A DNA stretch of 64,000 bases from Streptomyces adelaidensis. Its GTDB lineage: Bacteria > Actinomycetota > Actinomycetes > Streptomycetales > Streptomycetaceae. Position 1 is the first letter of the stretch. Each line of letters begins with the position of its first letter. Shown piece after piece: positions 1 through 7,607 of the stretch. The notes below the pieces were generated by a model, which saw only the letters and a program-made list of their open reading frames with translations, was not told the DNA's origin and ran no database searches. Both the position numbers and the translations under genes were made by a program. The stretch spans positions 61,084 through 125,083 of the forward strand of contig NZ_JAEMUX010000017.1 of assembly GCF_016598475.1 (NCBI RefSeq), read 5' to 3'.

Positions 1-339
1 GGCGAGGGCGCGTTCGAGGACGCGGCGGCTGGGGGCGACGAAGAGGTCGACGAGGCCGGCGTCGACATCGGCCCACAGGGCGCCGTGGTCCGGGCGCAGC
101 GCGCGTACGAGCAGCTCGCGCGTCACGACATAGCCGCGCTCGGCGGCCCAGCGGGCGCACATGGCGTGCTGGCTGCGGGAGTCGACCAGGAAGGGATCGG
201 CCTCCAGCTCCTCCAGCGGGGTCAGGCTGGCGATGGCCGCGACCCGCACCACCGTGCCACGCCCGGCCGCCCCACCGCACCCACGGGACACCTCCCGGCA
301 GGGCATGCCGGAGGCGTCACGCTTGTCTCCCATTCCCAT
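1..339 (-). CDS. Hypothetical protein, 3' end outside window
   Basis: This reading frame runs off the left edge; 113 codons are visible from an ATG at 337-339. A second in-frame ATG lies at 331-333, and a GA/GG-rich ribosome-binding stretch is upstream. The N-terminal 25 residues look variable. A conserved-looking block follows, with a sequence like LVDSRSQHAMCARWAAERGY, then LRPDHGALWADV and LVDLFVAP. The CxRWAxExGY pattern recalls the start of resolvase-like proteins that occur as orphan genes in Streptomyces. That is only a resemblance, because the catalytic serine region cannot be checked here. The function is unknown. The gene is divergent from the hydrolase gene that begins at 426. Confidence 0.6.
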   Translation of the reverse strand, partial: MGMGDKRDASGMPCREVSRGCGGAAGRGTVVRVAAIASLTPLEELEADPFLVDSRSQHAMCARWAAERGYVVTRELLVRALRPDHGALWADVDAGLVDLFVAPSRRVLERALA

Positions 340-425
340 GGAGTCCCCCCTCACCTCCGGTCCAGGGCCTGAGACCCTACTCCAGCCCGTACGCTCGGGG
401 GAGTAGCGCGAAGGAGGCGAACGGA

Positions 426-1199
426 GTGCCGGTGGAGATCACCTGGTGGGGTCATGCGACCTGCACCGTGGAGGACTCGGGCACGCGGGTGCTCACCGAC
501 CCCCTCTTCACGCGCCGGCTCGCGCATCTGCGCAGGCGCCGGGGTGCGCCGCCCCCGCCGGAGGCGGCGGTCGCGGACGTGGCGCTGGTGTCGCATCTGC
601 ACGCCGACCATCTGCACGTCCCGTCGCTGGCCCGGCTCGCCCCGGGCACCCGGCTGGTGGTGCCGAGGGGCGCGCCGCGCCAGGTGCCGGGGCTGCGCAG
701 GCTGGCGCATCTGCGGCTTTCCGAGGCAGCTCCCGGGGACGAGGTCAGGGTCGGTGACCTGGTCGTACGTGCCGTTCCTGCCCGGCATGACGGGCGGCGG
801 CTGCCGGTCGGGCCGCATCGTTCGCCGGCGCTCGGCTTCGTGATCGAGGGTGACGCGCGGACGTACTTCGCCGGGGACACCGGGCTGTTCGAGTCGATGG
901 CCAAGGAGGTCGGGCCGGTCGATGTGGCGCTGCTGCCCGTCGGCGGCTGGGGACCCTATCTCGGCGAGGGGCATCTGAACGCGGGGCGCGCGGCGGAGGC
1001 GCTTGCGCTGCTCGCGCCCCGGAGCGCGGTTCCGGTGCACTACGGCACGTACTGGCCGATCGGCATGGACGCCGTGCGCCCCCATGAGTTCCATGCCCCC
1101 GGCGAGGAGTTCGTCCGTCTCGCCGCCGCCCGCGCCCCCGAGGTGGCCGTGCACCGGCTGGGCCACGGGGAGAGAGTACGGCCGGGGGCGGCGCGATGA
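426..1199 (+). CDS. Metallo-beta-lactamase fold hydrolase, UlaG-like
   Basis: This 257-residue cytoplasmic protein has the metallo-beta-lactamase fold of the UlaG-like group. The metal-binding motif HLHADH lies at about residues 58-63, and the second metal ligand is the Asp in YFAGDTGLF at about residue 150. A late His occurs in VPVHYGTYWP. Its N-terminal ITWWGHATCTVE followed by LTDPLF is typical of this group. Members act on lactone or phosphoester substrates, but the substrate cannot be inferred here. The GTG start at 426 is supported by AAGGAGG about 10 nt upstream. The DedA gene follows within 35 nt and is probably co-transcribed. A longer relative is encoded on the opposite strand at 2005-3147. 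Confidence 0.88.
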   Translation: MPVEITWWGHATCTVEDSGTRVLTDPLFTRRLAHLRRRRGAPPPPEAAVADVALVSHLHADHLHVPSLARLAPGTRLVVPRGAPRQVPGLRRLAHLRLSEAAPGDEVRVGDLVVRAVPARHDGRRLPVGPHRSPALGFVIEGDARTYFAGDTGLFESMAKEVGPVDVALLPVGGWGPYLGEGHLNAGRAAEALALLAPRSAVPVHYGTYWPIGMDAVRPHEFHAPGEEFVRLAAARAPEVAVHRLGHGERVRPGAAR

Positions 1200-1233
1200 G
1201 CCGTCGGCCGAGCGGAGTGGCGGAGGGCGCCCG

Positions 1234-1857
1234 GTGATCGTCCTGTCCGCCGTGAGCACTCCCCTGCCGCACGAGTCCACGCAGCAGGCCATCGGCTATC
1301 CGACGCTGTTCCTGCTGGTGTTGATCGGCGCTCTGGTGCCGGTGGTGCCGACGGGGGCGCTGGTCAGTTCGGCGGCCGTGGTGGCGTTCCATCAGGCGGC
1401 GCCGTTCGCGCTGCTGCTGTTGTTCGTGGTGGCGTCGGCGGCCGCGTTCCTCGGGGACATCGCGCTGTACTGGCTGGGGCGGCGCGGGATGGGCTCGAAG
1501 AACGGCTCCCGCTGGCTGGAGGCGATCCGCCGGCGGGCGCCGGAGGACCGGCTGGCCCAGGCCCAGGCGAAGCTCGACGACCACGGGGTGACCGTGCTCG
1601 TGGTGTCCCGGATGCTGCCGGCCGGGCGTCTCCCGGTGATGCTGGCCTGTCTGCTGGCGAAGATGCCGCTGCGGCGGTTCGCGCGGGGCAACCTTCCGGC
1701 GTGCCTCGCCTGGGCGGTCACGTATCAGCTGATCGGCATTCTCGGCGGGTCGCTGTTCAGTGAGCCGTGGGAAGGGGTGCTGGCGGCTGTGGTGCTGACG
1801 CTGCTGATCAGTGTGGTGCCGAGTCTTTGGCGACACGTACGGGAGCGCTCCGCTTGA
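1234..1857 (+). CDS. DedA/SNARE-associated family membrane protein
   Basis: This 207-residue integral membrane protein belongs to the DedA (VTT domain) family. Family members act in lipid flipping, envelope homeostasis and membrane-potential maintenance. Visible features are a hydrophobic helix around residues 15-35, a second with the DIALYWLGRRGM segment, and the family-typical region VVSRMLPAGRLPV near residue 125 with its conserved Arg. Hydrophobic helices follow to the end. The GTG at 1234 is chosen because GGAGGG lies about 7 nt upstream; a GTG at 1252 is an alternative. The open frame extends back into the hydrolase gene, but that part reads as shadow coding. Confidence 0.85.
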   Translation: MIVLSAVSTPLPHESTQQAIGYPTLFLLVLIGALVPVVPTGALVSSAAVVAFHQAAPFALLLLFVVASAAAFLGDIALYWLGRRGMGSKNGSRWLEAIRRRAPEDRLAQAQAKLDDHGVTVLVVSRMLPAGRLPVMLACLLAKMPLRRFARGNLPACLAWAVTYQLIGILGGSLFSEPWEGVLAAVVLTLLISVVPSLWRHVRERSA

Positions 1858-1921
1858 AGGCGTGCGGGCGCCGGGGGGAGCTCGGGAGTTGCCGGTTCGT
1901 TGCGGGCTGCGGGTTCGTGGG

Positions 1922-1983
1922 GGCTGGTCGCGCCCAGGCGGCGGAGCCGCATATCGACGCAGCCCCGCGCCCCTTTGGGGCGC
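1922..1983. repeat. Dispersed intergenic repeat with terminator-like hairpin
   Basis: The stretch begins GGCTGGTCGCGC (1922-1933) and ends with CCCCGCGCCCCT (1963-1974). These are the two halves of a repeat that recurs at 5451, 49253, 61415 and 61477, here separated by a longer middle section. GCGCCCC-TTT-GGGGCGC (1967-1983) can form a short hairpin. It lies between the converging ends of the DedA gene and the second hydrolase gene, so it could terminate both. Confidence 0.6.
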
Positions 1984-2004
1984 GTCGGTGTGGGTCGGCG
2001 GAAT

Positions 2005-3147
2005 TCAGTCGAGCATCTGGGAGGCGCCTACCGGTAGGTCCCACAGGTTCTCGCGCGGTAGGCGCGCCGCTCTCCATGCCGCTCGTACTCGGGTCAGGGG
2101 TTCCAGGACCGGTTCCGCGGAGAGGACGAAGGTGGCCCAGTGCATGGGGGCCATGCGGTGGGCGCCCAGATCCTGGAAGGCTCGTACCGCCTCCTCCGGG
2201 TCGCAGTGGACGTCGCTGAGCCACCAGCGGGGGTCGTAGGCGCCGATCGGCAGGAGGGCGAGGTCGATGCCGGGGTAGCGGCGGCCGATGCGTGAGAACC
2301 AGTGGCCGTAGCCGGTGTCGCCGGCGAAGTAGAGGCGCTTGCCGTCGGGGGCCGTGAGCACCCAGCCGCCCCAGAGCGAGCGGCAGGTGTCGGTGAGGGT
2401 GCGCTTGGACCAGTGGTGGGCCGGTACGAAGTCGAAGCGGACGCCGTCGAGTTCGGCTGCCTCCCACCAGTCCAGCTCGGTGACGCGGCCGAACCCGCGC
2501 CGCCGGAACCAGCGGCCGAGGCCGGCCGGCGCGAAGACGGGGGTGTGGCGCGGGAGCCGGGCCAGCGTGGGGGCGTCGAGGTGGTCGTAGTGGTTGTGGC
2601 TGATGGCGACCGCGTCCACCCGGGGCAGCTCGTCCCAGGCGATACCCACGGGGGTGATCCGGGTGGGCGTGCCGAGGATACGGCGGGACCAGACGGGGTC
2701 GGTGAGGACGGTGAGCCCGCCGATCCGCACCACCCAACTCGCGTGCCCCGCCCAGGAGACGGCGAGGGTCCGCGCGCCCACCCGGGGCAACGGCCGGGGC
2801 TCGTACGGCAGTCGCGGGATGTCGGTGAGCCCCTCGGCCCCGGGGCGGACCGAGCCCTCGCGGGCGAACCGGGCGAAGGCCTTCAGGCCGGGCAGCGGCG
2901 TGGTCAGCCGATCGGCGAAGGAGTGCGGCCACCGGCGCCGCTCGCCGAGCGGGCGGGGCTCGGCGAGCGGCGGGGGCGGGGGCGCGAGGGGGCGGGCGAG
3001 GGACGAGGACGGGACGGACGTCGGATCGTCGGTGTCCTCAGTGGTCGTCGTGGAGTTGGTCGCCGAGGTGGTCGCTGAGTTGGTCGCCGAGGTGCTGACC
3101 GAGCTGCTGTCTTCGACCGAGGTGGTCGACTCGGACTGCTGCGTCAT
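2005..3147 (-). CDS. Metallo-beta-lactamase fold hydrolase, NAPE-PLD/UlaG-like
   Basis: This 380-residue hydrolase has metal site HNHYDH at about residue 185, the Asp in YFAGDTGYG near residue 274, and late His residues in SDVHCDP and PMHWATF. The core resembles the group containing N-acyl-phosphatidylethanolamine phospholipase D and UlaG; the substrate is unknown. The first 60 residues are low-complexity (Ser, Thr, Asn, then a run of Pro). They are encoded by near-repeats of a 12-nt unit around 3050-3110, an unusual N-terminal extension. The ATG at 3147 has GGAG about 8 nt upstream, but a later start would also leave the whole domain intact. The downstream gene on this strand belongs to no obvious pathway with it. 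Confidence 0.82.
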   Translation of the reverse strand: MTQQSESTTSVEDSSSVSTSATNSATTSATNSTTTTEDTDDPTSVPSSSLARPLAPPPPPLAEPRPLGERRRWPHSFADRLTTPLPGLKAFARFAREGSVRPGAEGLTDIPRLPYEPRPLPRVGARTLAVSWAGHASWVVRIGGLTVLTDPVWSRRILGTPTRITPVGIAWDELPRVDAVAISHNHYDHLDAPTLARLPRHTPVFAPAGLGRWFRRRGFGRVTELDWWEAAELDGVRFDFVPAHHWSKRTLTDTCRSLWGGWVLTAPDGKRLYFAGDTGYGHWFSRIGRRYPGIDLALLPIGAYDPRWWLSDVHCDPEEAVRAFQDLGAHRMAPMHWATFVLSAEPVLEPLTRVRAAWRAARLPRENLWDLPVGASQMLD

Positions 3148-3243
3148 CGAGGAGGCTCCCGTCGCCGAGCGTCATCACGAAGGGTCGTCGTCGCTGAAGG
3201 TCGCTGAGGAGGAGTTGCCGTCCGCCGGCCCGGAGAGCCGTCG

Positions 3244-4461
3244 TCATCGAAGGTCCTCCAGGGCCGTTCCGAAAGCGGTCAACGCATGTTCCACATGCGG
3301 TAGTTCCAGGGGGTCCGGCGCGGTGAGGGCCTTCGCCCGCTCCTCGTCGGTGGTGCCGAGGAACGCGTCGGTGGACAGCCGCACGCGCAGCGCCGCGAGG
3401 TCGTCCCCGAACCGGTGGCCGCCGGGTGCGGGCATACCGAGCCGGGCGGTGAGAAAGTCCTCCGCCTCCTGAGCGTCGCCGACGCCGTGCGCGGCGAGCG
3501 CCGAGCGCAGCGGGGCGAGGTCGGCGTACAGATGCCGGCCGGCGCGCGGCGGCAGCGCGAACGCCCCGGCGGCCATCACCGCCCGGTGCGCGGCCGCGGC
3601 GACCCGCGCGTGCAGTCGTACGGCGGTGGCGAGCCGTTCGGTGACGGGGTCCGGCTCGCCCAGGGCGTAGGCGGCGGCCGCGGCGACCGGGGTGGCGACG
3701 CGGGCGCCGAGAGCGGTGAGCACGTCGAGGACCCGGTCGCGCAGACCTGTGCCGTCCCCGTTGGCCGGGAACCGGGCGACGGCGGCCGGCCAGCCGGGGG
3801 GCAGGAAGGGTCCGGCGAGGTCGGTGACGACGGTGACCCCGTCGGGCAGCATCTCGGCGGGGCTGAGCAGCACGGTGTCGTGCGGATCGTGCAGGGTGTC
3901 GCGCCAGGTCTCGTCGCTGACCAGGTGCAGCCCCTCCCCCAGGGCGGCCTCCATGGTCTCGTGCACCAGTTCGGGAGGGGCGACGGTGGCGGTCGGATCG
4001 TCGGCGACGCACAGCACGAGCAGCCGGGGGTCACCGCCCTCGGCCCGGATCCGGCGCACGGTCTCCAGCAGCGCGTACGGGTCCGGTACGCCCCCGCACT
4101 CGACGGGCGTGGCGACATGGAACACGGATCTGCCCAACGCCCTCGCCTGGGGCTCCCACCAGGCGGCGCACGGCCGTGGGAGCAGGACGTCGCCGCCGAT
4201 CGCGGCGGTCAGTGCGAGGAGCAGGGCGGGGGCGCCGGGGGCGGCGACGGCCCGGTCGGGTTCGGTGGGCAGACCACGCCGGTCCCAGTAGCCGCAGGCG
4301 GCGTCCAGGAGCGCGGGCGGACCGCCGGGGGGTACGGCGTGGGGCCGGCCCGCCGCGGCGGAGAGTACGGCGGCCAGTTCGGGCAGGACCGGGAGTCCCT
4401 GGCCGGGAAGGGGCGGCCCGTAGCGGACCGGACCGTGCCCCTCCGGATCCGTCCGCCGCAT
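3244..4461 (-). CDS. Aminotransferase class I/II-fold protein without the catalytic lysine
   Basis: This 405-residue protein reads as a fold-type I PLP enzyme. It has VSDETWRDTLHD (usual SDExYxD motif, about residue 183), a PPGW motif near 214, and a late LRVRLS holding the expected carboxylate-binding Arg. The lysine that forms the internal aldimine normally sits in an SLSK-like motif just before the PGW segment. Here that stretch reads TDLAGPFLPPGW, and the only lysine in the whole protein is near the C terminus in ERAKAL. It is therefore probably not a transaminase and may be a pseudoenzyme. The ATG at 4461 is preferred over upstream starts because GCGGAGG lies about 7 nt ahead of it. Confidence 0.8.
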   Translation of the reverse strand: MRRTDPEGHGPVRYGPPLPGQGLPVLPELAAVLSAAAGRPHAVPPGGPPALLDAACGYWDRRGLPTEPDRAVAAPGAPALLLALTAAIGGDVLLPRPCAAWWEPQARALGRSVFHVATPVECGGVPDPYALLETVRRIRAEGGDPRLLVLCVADDPTATVAPPELVHETMEAALGEGLHLVSDETWRDTLHDPHDTVLLSPAEMLPDGVTVVTDLAGPFLPPGWPAAVARFPANGDGTGLRDRVLDVLTALGARVATPVAAAAAYALGEPDPVTERLATAVRLHARVAAAAHRAVMAAGAFALPPRAGRHLYADLAPLRSALAAHGVGDAQEAEDFLTARLGMPAPGGHRFGDDLAALRVRLSTDAFLGTTDEERAKALTAPDPLELPHVEHALTAFGTALEDLR

Positions 4462-4563
4462 GTGTGCCTCCGCGCAGTCGTGGCAGGAAGGCGCCGGGCG
4501 CGCCCTCGGCCTGTCAGTACCCAGGTCCGCGCGCCGCATGGGCGCCCGTACGGGTTACCTCGG

Positions 4564-5268
4564 TCACGGTGTCCACCGGTCCCGGCGGCGCAGCCGGTGT
4601 ACGGCGGCGCCGAGCGCTCCCGCGATGAGGAGGCCACCGGCGACGAGGGCCGGGACGGAGTCGGTGAAGGCACCGCCGCCGCCCGCCTGGACGCCCCGCT
4701 GGACCGACGCGGTGGGGTGCGTGGGGTCATGAGCGGGGTCGTGAGCAGGATCGTGCGTGGGGTCATGAGCGGGGTCATGAGCGGGGTCGTGCGTGGGGTC
4801 GTGCGTGGGCTGGTGCGTCGGCTGGTGGGTGGGGTGGTGCGGGTCGCCGCCGAGGGAGACGGTGAAGGTGGCGCTCCACTGCTTGCCCTGACCGCCCGGT
4901 GCCGCCGGGCAGGTGCCGTCGACGTTCCACTCGCTGGGGCCCTTCGCGTCGGGGCCGGTCTCGAAGTCCGCGGCGGGGGCGATGCGGGCGGTGCCCTGGT
5001 AGGAGGGGCCGCCCGCGGAGTCGTCGTTGCCTGGGAGGCGTTGCAGCTTGACGGTGCCCTGCTCGAAGGCCTGCGAGCTGGCGTCGATCGTCTCGGGGGC
5101 GGGGCCGCCGGTGGGGTCGCAGGAGACGGAGACGGTGAGCGTGCCGCCCGGCTCGACGGTGTTCGGATTCACCTCGGCCGCCGGTTCCGCGTACGCGGCC
5201 GGTGCTGCGGCGCCCAGAGCGGCACCGATCAGGGCGGTGGCGGACAGGACACGGGCTCTGCGGCGCAT
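4564..5268 (-). CDS. Secreted, membrane-anchored protein with His-Asp-Pro repeats
   Basis: This is a 234-residue surface protein. Residues 1-27 form a signal peptide (RRR, then an Ala/Leu-rich core ending AAYA). A beta-rich extracellular domain of about 120 residues follows, with one pair of cysteines and the start NPNTVEPGGTLTVSV, typical of Ig-like wall proteins. Residues of about 150-190 are a run of four-residue units of the form HDPT, HDPA and HQPT. The C terminus has a hydrophobic helix followed by RRRDR, so the protein is probably tethered with its repeat stalk outside. It has no LPxTG sorting motif. The His/Asp-rich stalk could bind metal ions, which is only an inference. The ATG at 5268 has AAGGAG 5 nt upstream. 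Confidence 0.75.
   Translation of the reverse strand: MRRRARVLSATALIGAALGAAAPAAYAEPAAEVNPNTVEPGGTLTVSVSCDPTGGPAPETIDASSQAFEQGTVKLQRLPGNDDSAGGPSYQGTARIAPAADFETGPDAKGPSEWNVDGTCPAAPGGQGKQWSATFTVSLGGDPHHPTHQPTHQPTHDPTHDPAHDPAHDPTHDPAHDPAHDPTHPTASVQRGVQAGGGGAFTDSVPALVAGGLLIAGALGAAVHRLRRRDRWTP
4726..4846 (-). repeat. Tandem 12-nt coding repeats (HDP units)
   Basis: Roughly ten degenerate 12-nt units encode the H-D/Q-P-T/A stalk of the secreted protein. On the plus strand they read as variants of GGGGTCATGAGC and GGGGTCGTGCGT. Copy number could change by slippage without shifting the frame, because the unit is a multiple of three. Confidence 0.75.
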
Positions 5269-5450
5269 GGGGCTCCTTCGACGCGGGGTTGCTCCGCGGT
5301 CCATCAGAGCGTGGGGGGCCGCGCCGCGCGCGCGGCCGGGCACCATTCGCGGTAGTCGTGGCCGCCGAGTGGGTGACCTTTCGGTCCGCTCCGGTTCAGC
5401 CGATGGGCGCCATTGGAGTTCGGGTCCCTTGTCGGCTACCGGTTCACCGT

Positions 5451-5478
5451 GGCTGGTCGCGCGGTTCCCCGCGCCCCT
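5451..5478 (+). repeat. Dispersed 28-nt intergenic repeat
   Basis: This copy begins GGCTGGTCGCGC and ends TTCCCCGCGCCCCT. It differs by one base from the copy at 61415-61442. It lies in the gap between the secreted-protein gene start and the end of the ANTAR gene. Confidence 0.75.
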
Positions 5479-5503
5479 TAGAAGCAGGGCGCTGGTTCTG
5501 GAC

Positions 5504-6220
5504 TCAGTTCGACAGTGAGACCAATTCGTCCTCCAGGCCCCTGCCTCTCCTGTCCACCACCGCCGACGCCACGTCGGACAGCTTGCGGTTGGTGGTCTGG
5601 GAGATTCGGCGGAGGACGGTGAAGGCGGTGTCGGCGTCGCAGGCGAGGACGTGCATGACGATGCCGCAGGCCTGGTCGACGACGGGGCGGGTGCGCAGGG
5701 CGGCGCCGAGTTGGCCGAGTTGGGTGAGGGCGTCCCGGTAGGAGCGGTCGCGGACGATGCAGGTCGCGGCGAGGTCGCCGAGGGCGCGGGCTGGGCCGTG
5801 GGGGACGTCCTCCAGGACGCCGGGGCGGAAGCTGTAGAGGCTGAGGGTCACGGCGAGACCCGAGCGCCTGAACGGGAGGGTGACACTGGACCGTACGCCC
5901 GCGTCGAGGGCCACGGCCCGGTACTCCGGCCAGCGTTCCTCCCGGAGCAGGTCGCCGGAGTCGACGGGCGCGCCGCGCTCAAGGGCGGCCGGGATCGGCC
6001 CGTCGCCCGAGCGCAGTTGGACCGAGACCAGTCCGGCGAGGTCGGGGTGGGTGACCGCGGCGGGTCGTTCGGCGCCGCAGTCGGACACCGTGCTGCTGGC
6101 GCCGCAGCAGTCGGTGGTGCAGCGCGCGGCCTGTTCGACGAGCTCGGAGAGCCTCCTGCCCGGATGAGCCGATTCCGGGGATTCCCGGCCCAGCAGGCCG
6201 AGGTGTTCGGTTTCCGGCAT
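5504..6220 (-). CDS. GAF-ANTAR RNA-binding regulator
   Basis: This 238-residue cytoplasmic regulator has an N-terminal GAF-like sensory domain (about residues 20-165). It contains the cysteine-rich CTTDCCGASSTVSDC, then VSVQLRSGDGP and VRSSVTLPFRR. The C-terminal ANTAR domain (about 170-230) contains ALRTRPVVDQACGIVMHVLACDADTAFTVLRRIS. ANTAR domains bind paired hairpins in nascent RNA and prevent termination. The ATG at 6220 is chosen because GAGGAGG precedes it by 7 nt. The gene is divergent from the PAS-GAF gene at 6344 across 123 nt, and the two may belong to one signalling unit. The ligand is unknown; the cysteine cluster at the N-terminal edge could bind a metal or sense redox state. Confidence 0.88.
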   Translation of the reverse strand: MPETEHLGLLGRESPESAHPGRRLSELVEQAARCTTDCCGASSTVSDCGAERPAAVTHPDLAGLVSVQLRSGDGPIPAALERGAPVDSGDLLREERWPEYRAVALDAGVRSSVTLPFRRSGLAVTLSLYSFRPGVLEDVPHGPARALGDLAATCIVRDRSYRDALTQLGQLGAALRTRPVVDQACGIVMHVLACDADTAFTVLRRISQTTNRKLSDVASAVVDRRGRGLEDELVSLSN

Positions 6221-6343
6221 TCTGCCCGCCTCCTCTTCCGATCGCCTTCCCGCTCGCCCGCACCGAAAACGGATCTCCGGCGTTCCGTACCCCCGTTCGC
6301 CGGCCCGTCCCCTTCGGCGCCTCCCAGGCATTACGTTCGTCGC

Positions 6344-7453
6344 ATGACGCAGACGGACGAATTCGGTGAGGAACTCGCGGACTTCGTACGCCGTGTCGCG
6401 GAGCTCAAGGCGGCCCGCTCGGTGCCGACCGGCGACCTACCGACCGTCCTGGACGCGGCCATCTTCGAACTCGACCATGTCGCCGACCAGTTGTGGCCCT
6501 GGTACGAGCGGCTCACGACGTCCGGCCCGTCCGGCGGCACCGCCTTGGGCACCCAGGACCACCAGGTGCTGAAGGCCGTCTTCCAATGTCTGCCGCTGCC
6601 TGTGGCGCTGGTGGACCGCGAGACGGTGGTGCGCCGGCTCAACCAGGCGGCGACCGCCTTCACGGGCGTACGTTCCGGCTATGCGACCGGCCGTCCGCTC
6701 AGCGGGTTCCTCGCCCACGCCGACCGGGGCGCGTTCCGCTCCCAGGCGGCGGCCGTGGCTCGCGGCGACGGCGACCGCAGCCTCATCGTCCACCTCCAGC
6801 AGCGCCCCTCGATACCGGTGCGCGCCACGCTCACCGCGTTGCGCCCCGGCAGCGAGCCGCGCAACACCGTTCTCGTCGCGTTGCAGCCCGCGGGCGACCG
6901 GATGCCCTCCGTGGAGCCCCTCGCCCGCCCGCTGCCCAACCTCACCGAGGCCACCCGTCACGCGGCCCTCATGGATTTGCTGGACGCCATGACCACGGCC
7001 TTGCTGACCGCACCCGCCGGGGCGGCTCTCGACCGGGCGGCCGACGTCCTGCACGGCCGCTTCGCCGACTGGGTGGTGGCCGACACGACGGGCCCCGCTC
7101 TCACCCGTACGACCGTCCTGGCGCCCTCCGAGGGGGAGGCGAAGCTCCTGCGGGCCCAGAGCCCCGCCACCTGTCCCCTCGTCGTCGAGGCCGCCCGGGG
7201 CGGCTCGCCGGTCCTTCAGATCCGGCCCGCCGCCCCCGACGCCTTCGGTCACGACAGTTCGGGCGCCCCCGTCCTCGTACGGGCGAACGTGACGTCCCTG
7301 CTGACCGTGCCCCTGGCCGCCGCGGACGGCCCCGTCAGAGGCGTCCTCACCCTCTTCCGTTCGGGTGCCCGCCTGGCCTTCTCCATGGCCGAGGCCCAGG
7401 CAATGGACACGATGTCCCGCCATATGGCGCTGGCCATGCGAAGCCATGGCTAG
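6344..7453 (+). CDS. PAS-GAF sensory protein without output domain
   Basis: This 369-residue soluble protein has a PAS domain (about residues 75-185: LKAVFQCLPLPVALVDRETVVRRLNQAA). A GAF domain follows (about 205-365: LLDAMTTALLTAPAGAALDRAADVL to MSRHMALAMR). Such modules usually precede a PP2C phosphatase or kinase in Streptomyces. Here the protein ends just after the GAF domain. The stop codon TAG lies inside the CTAG that borders the inverted-repeat element at 7454-7587, so that insertion may have set the present 3' end. The ATG at 6344 is the first plausible start after the divergent promoter region; no strong ribosome site is visible. Confidence 0.8.
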   Translation: MTQTDEFGEELADFVRRVAELKAARSVPTGDLPTVLDAAIFELDHVADQLWPWYERLTTSGPSGGTALGTQDHQVLKAVFQCLPLPVALVDRETVVRRLNQAATAFTGVRSGYATGRPLSGFLAHADRGAFRSQAAAVARGDGDRSLIVHLQQRPSIPVRATLTALRPGSEPRNTVLVALQPAGDRMPSVEPLARPLPNLTEATRHAALMDLLDAMTTALLTAPAGAALDRAADVLHGRFADWVVADTTGPALTRTTVLAPSEGEAKLLRAQSPATCPLVVEAARGGSPVLQIRPAAPDAFGHDSSGAPVLVRANVTSLLTVPLAAADGPVRGVLTLFRSGARLAFSMAEAQAMDTMSRHMALAMRSHG

Positions 7454-7591
7454 GTCGTGTCGTCGAATTCCCGTCGTCGCCCGGAGGGCGGCCTCGCGGC
7501 GTCGTGGGGCCCCTCCCGTTCGAGCGAAGCCGAGAATGGAGGAGCGTGCATGGCGTCGCGAGGCAGACGGGAATTCGACGACACGACCTAG
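7450..7591. mobile_element. MITE-like element: 22-bp TIRs flanked by CTAG
   Basis: A perfect 22-bp inverted repeat bounds the element: the left arm at 7454-7475 begins GTCGTGTCGTCGAATTCCC, and the right arm is at 7566-7587. CTAG stands immediately outside both arms (7450-7453 and 7588-7591). CTAG fits the four-base YTAR target duplication known for the IS5 group. The 134-bp interior is too short for a transposase. It holds a further imperfect inverted pair (CCTCGCGGCGTCG with CGTCGCGAGG) and could encode only a 13-codon remnant. It looks like a non-autonomous derivative of an IS5-type insertion sequence. Confidence 0.8.
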
Positions 7592-7607
7592 GGCTGTGGC
7601 GGTGAAG

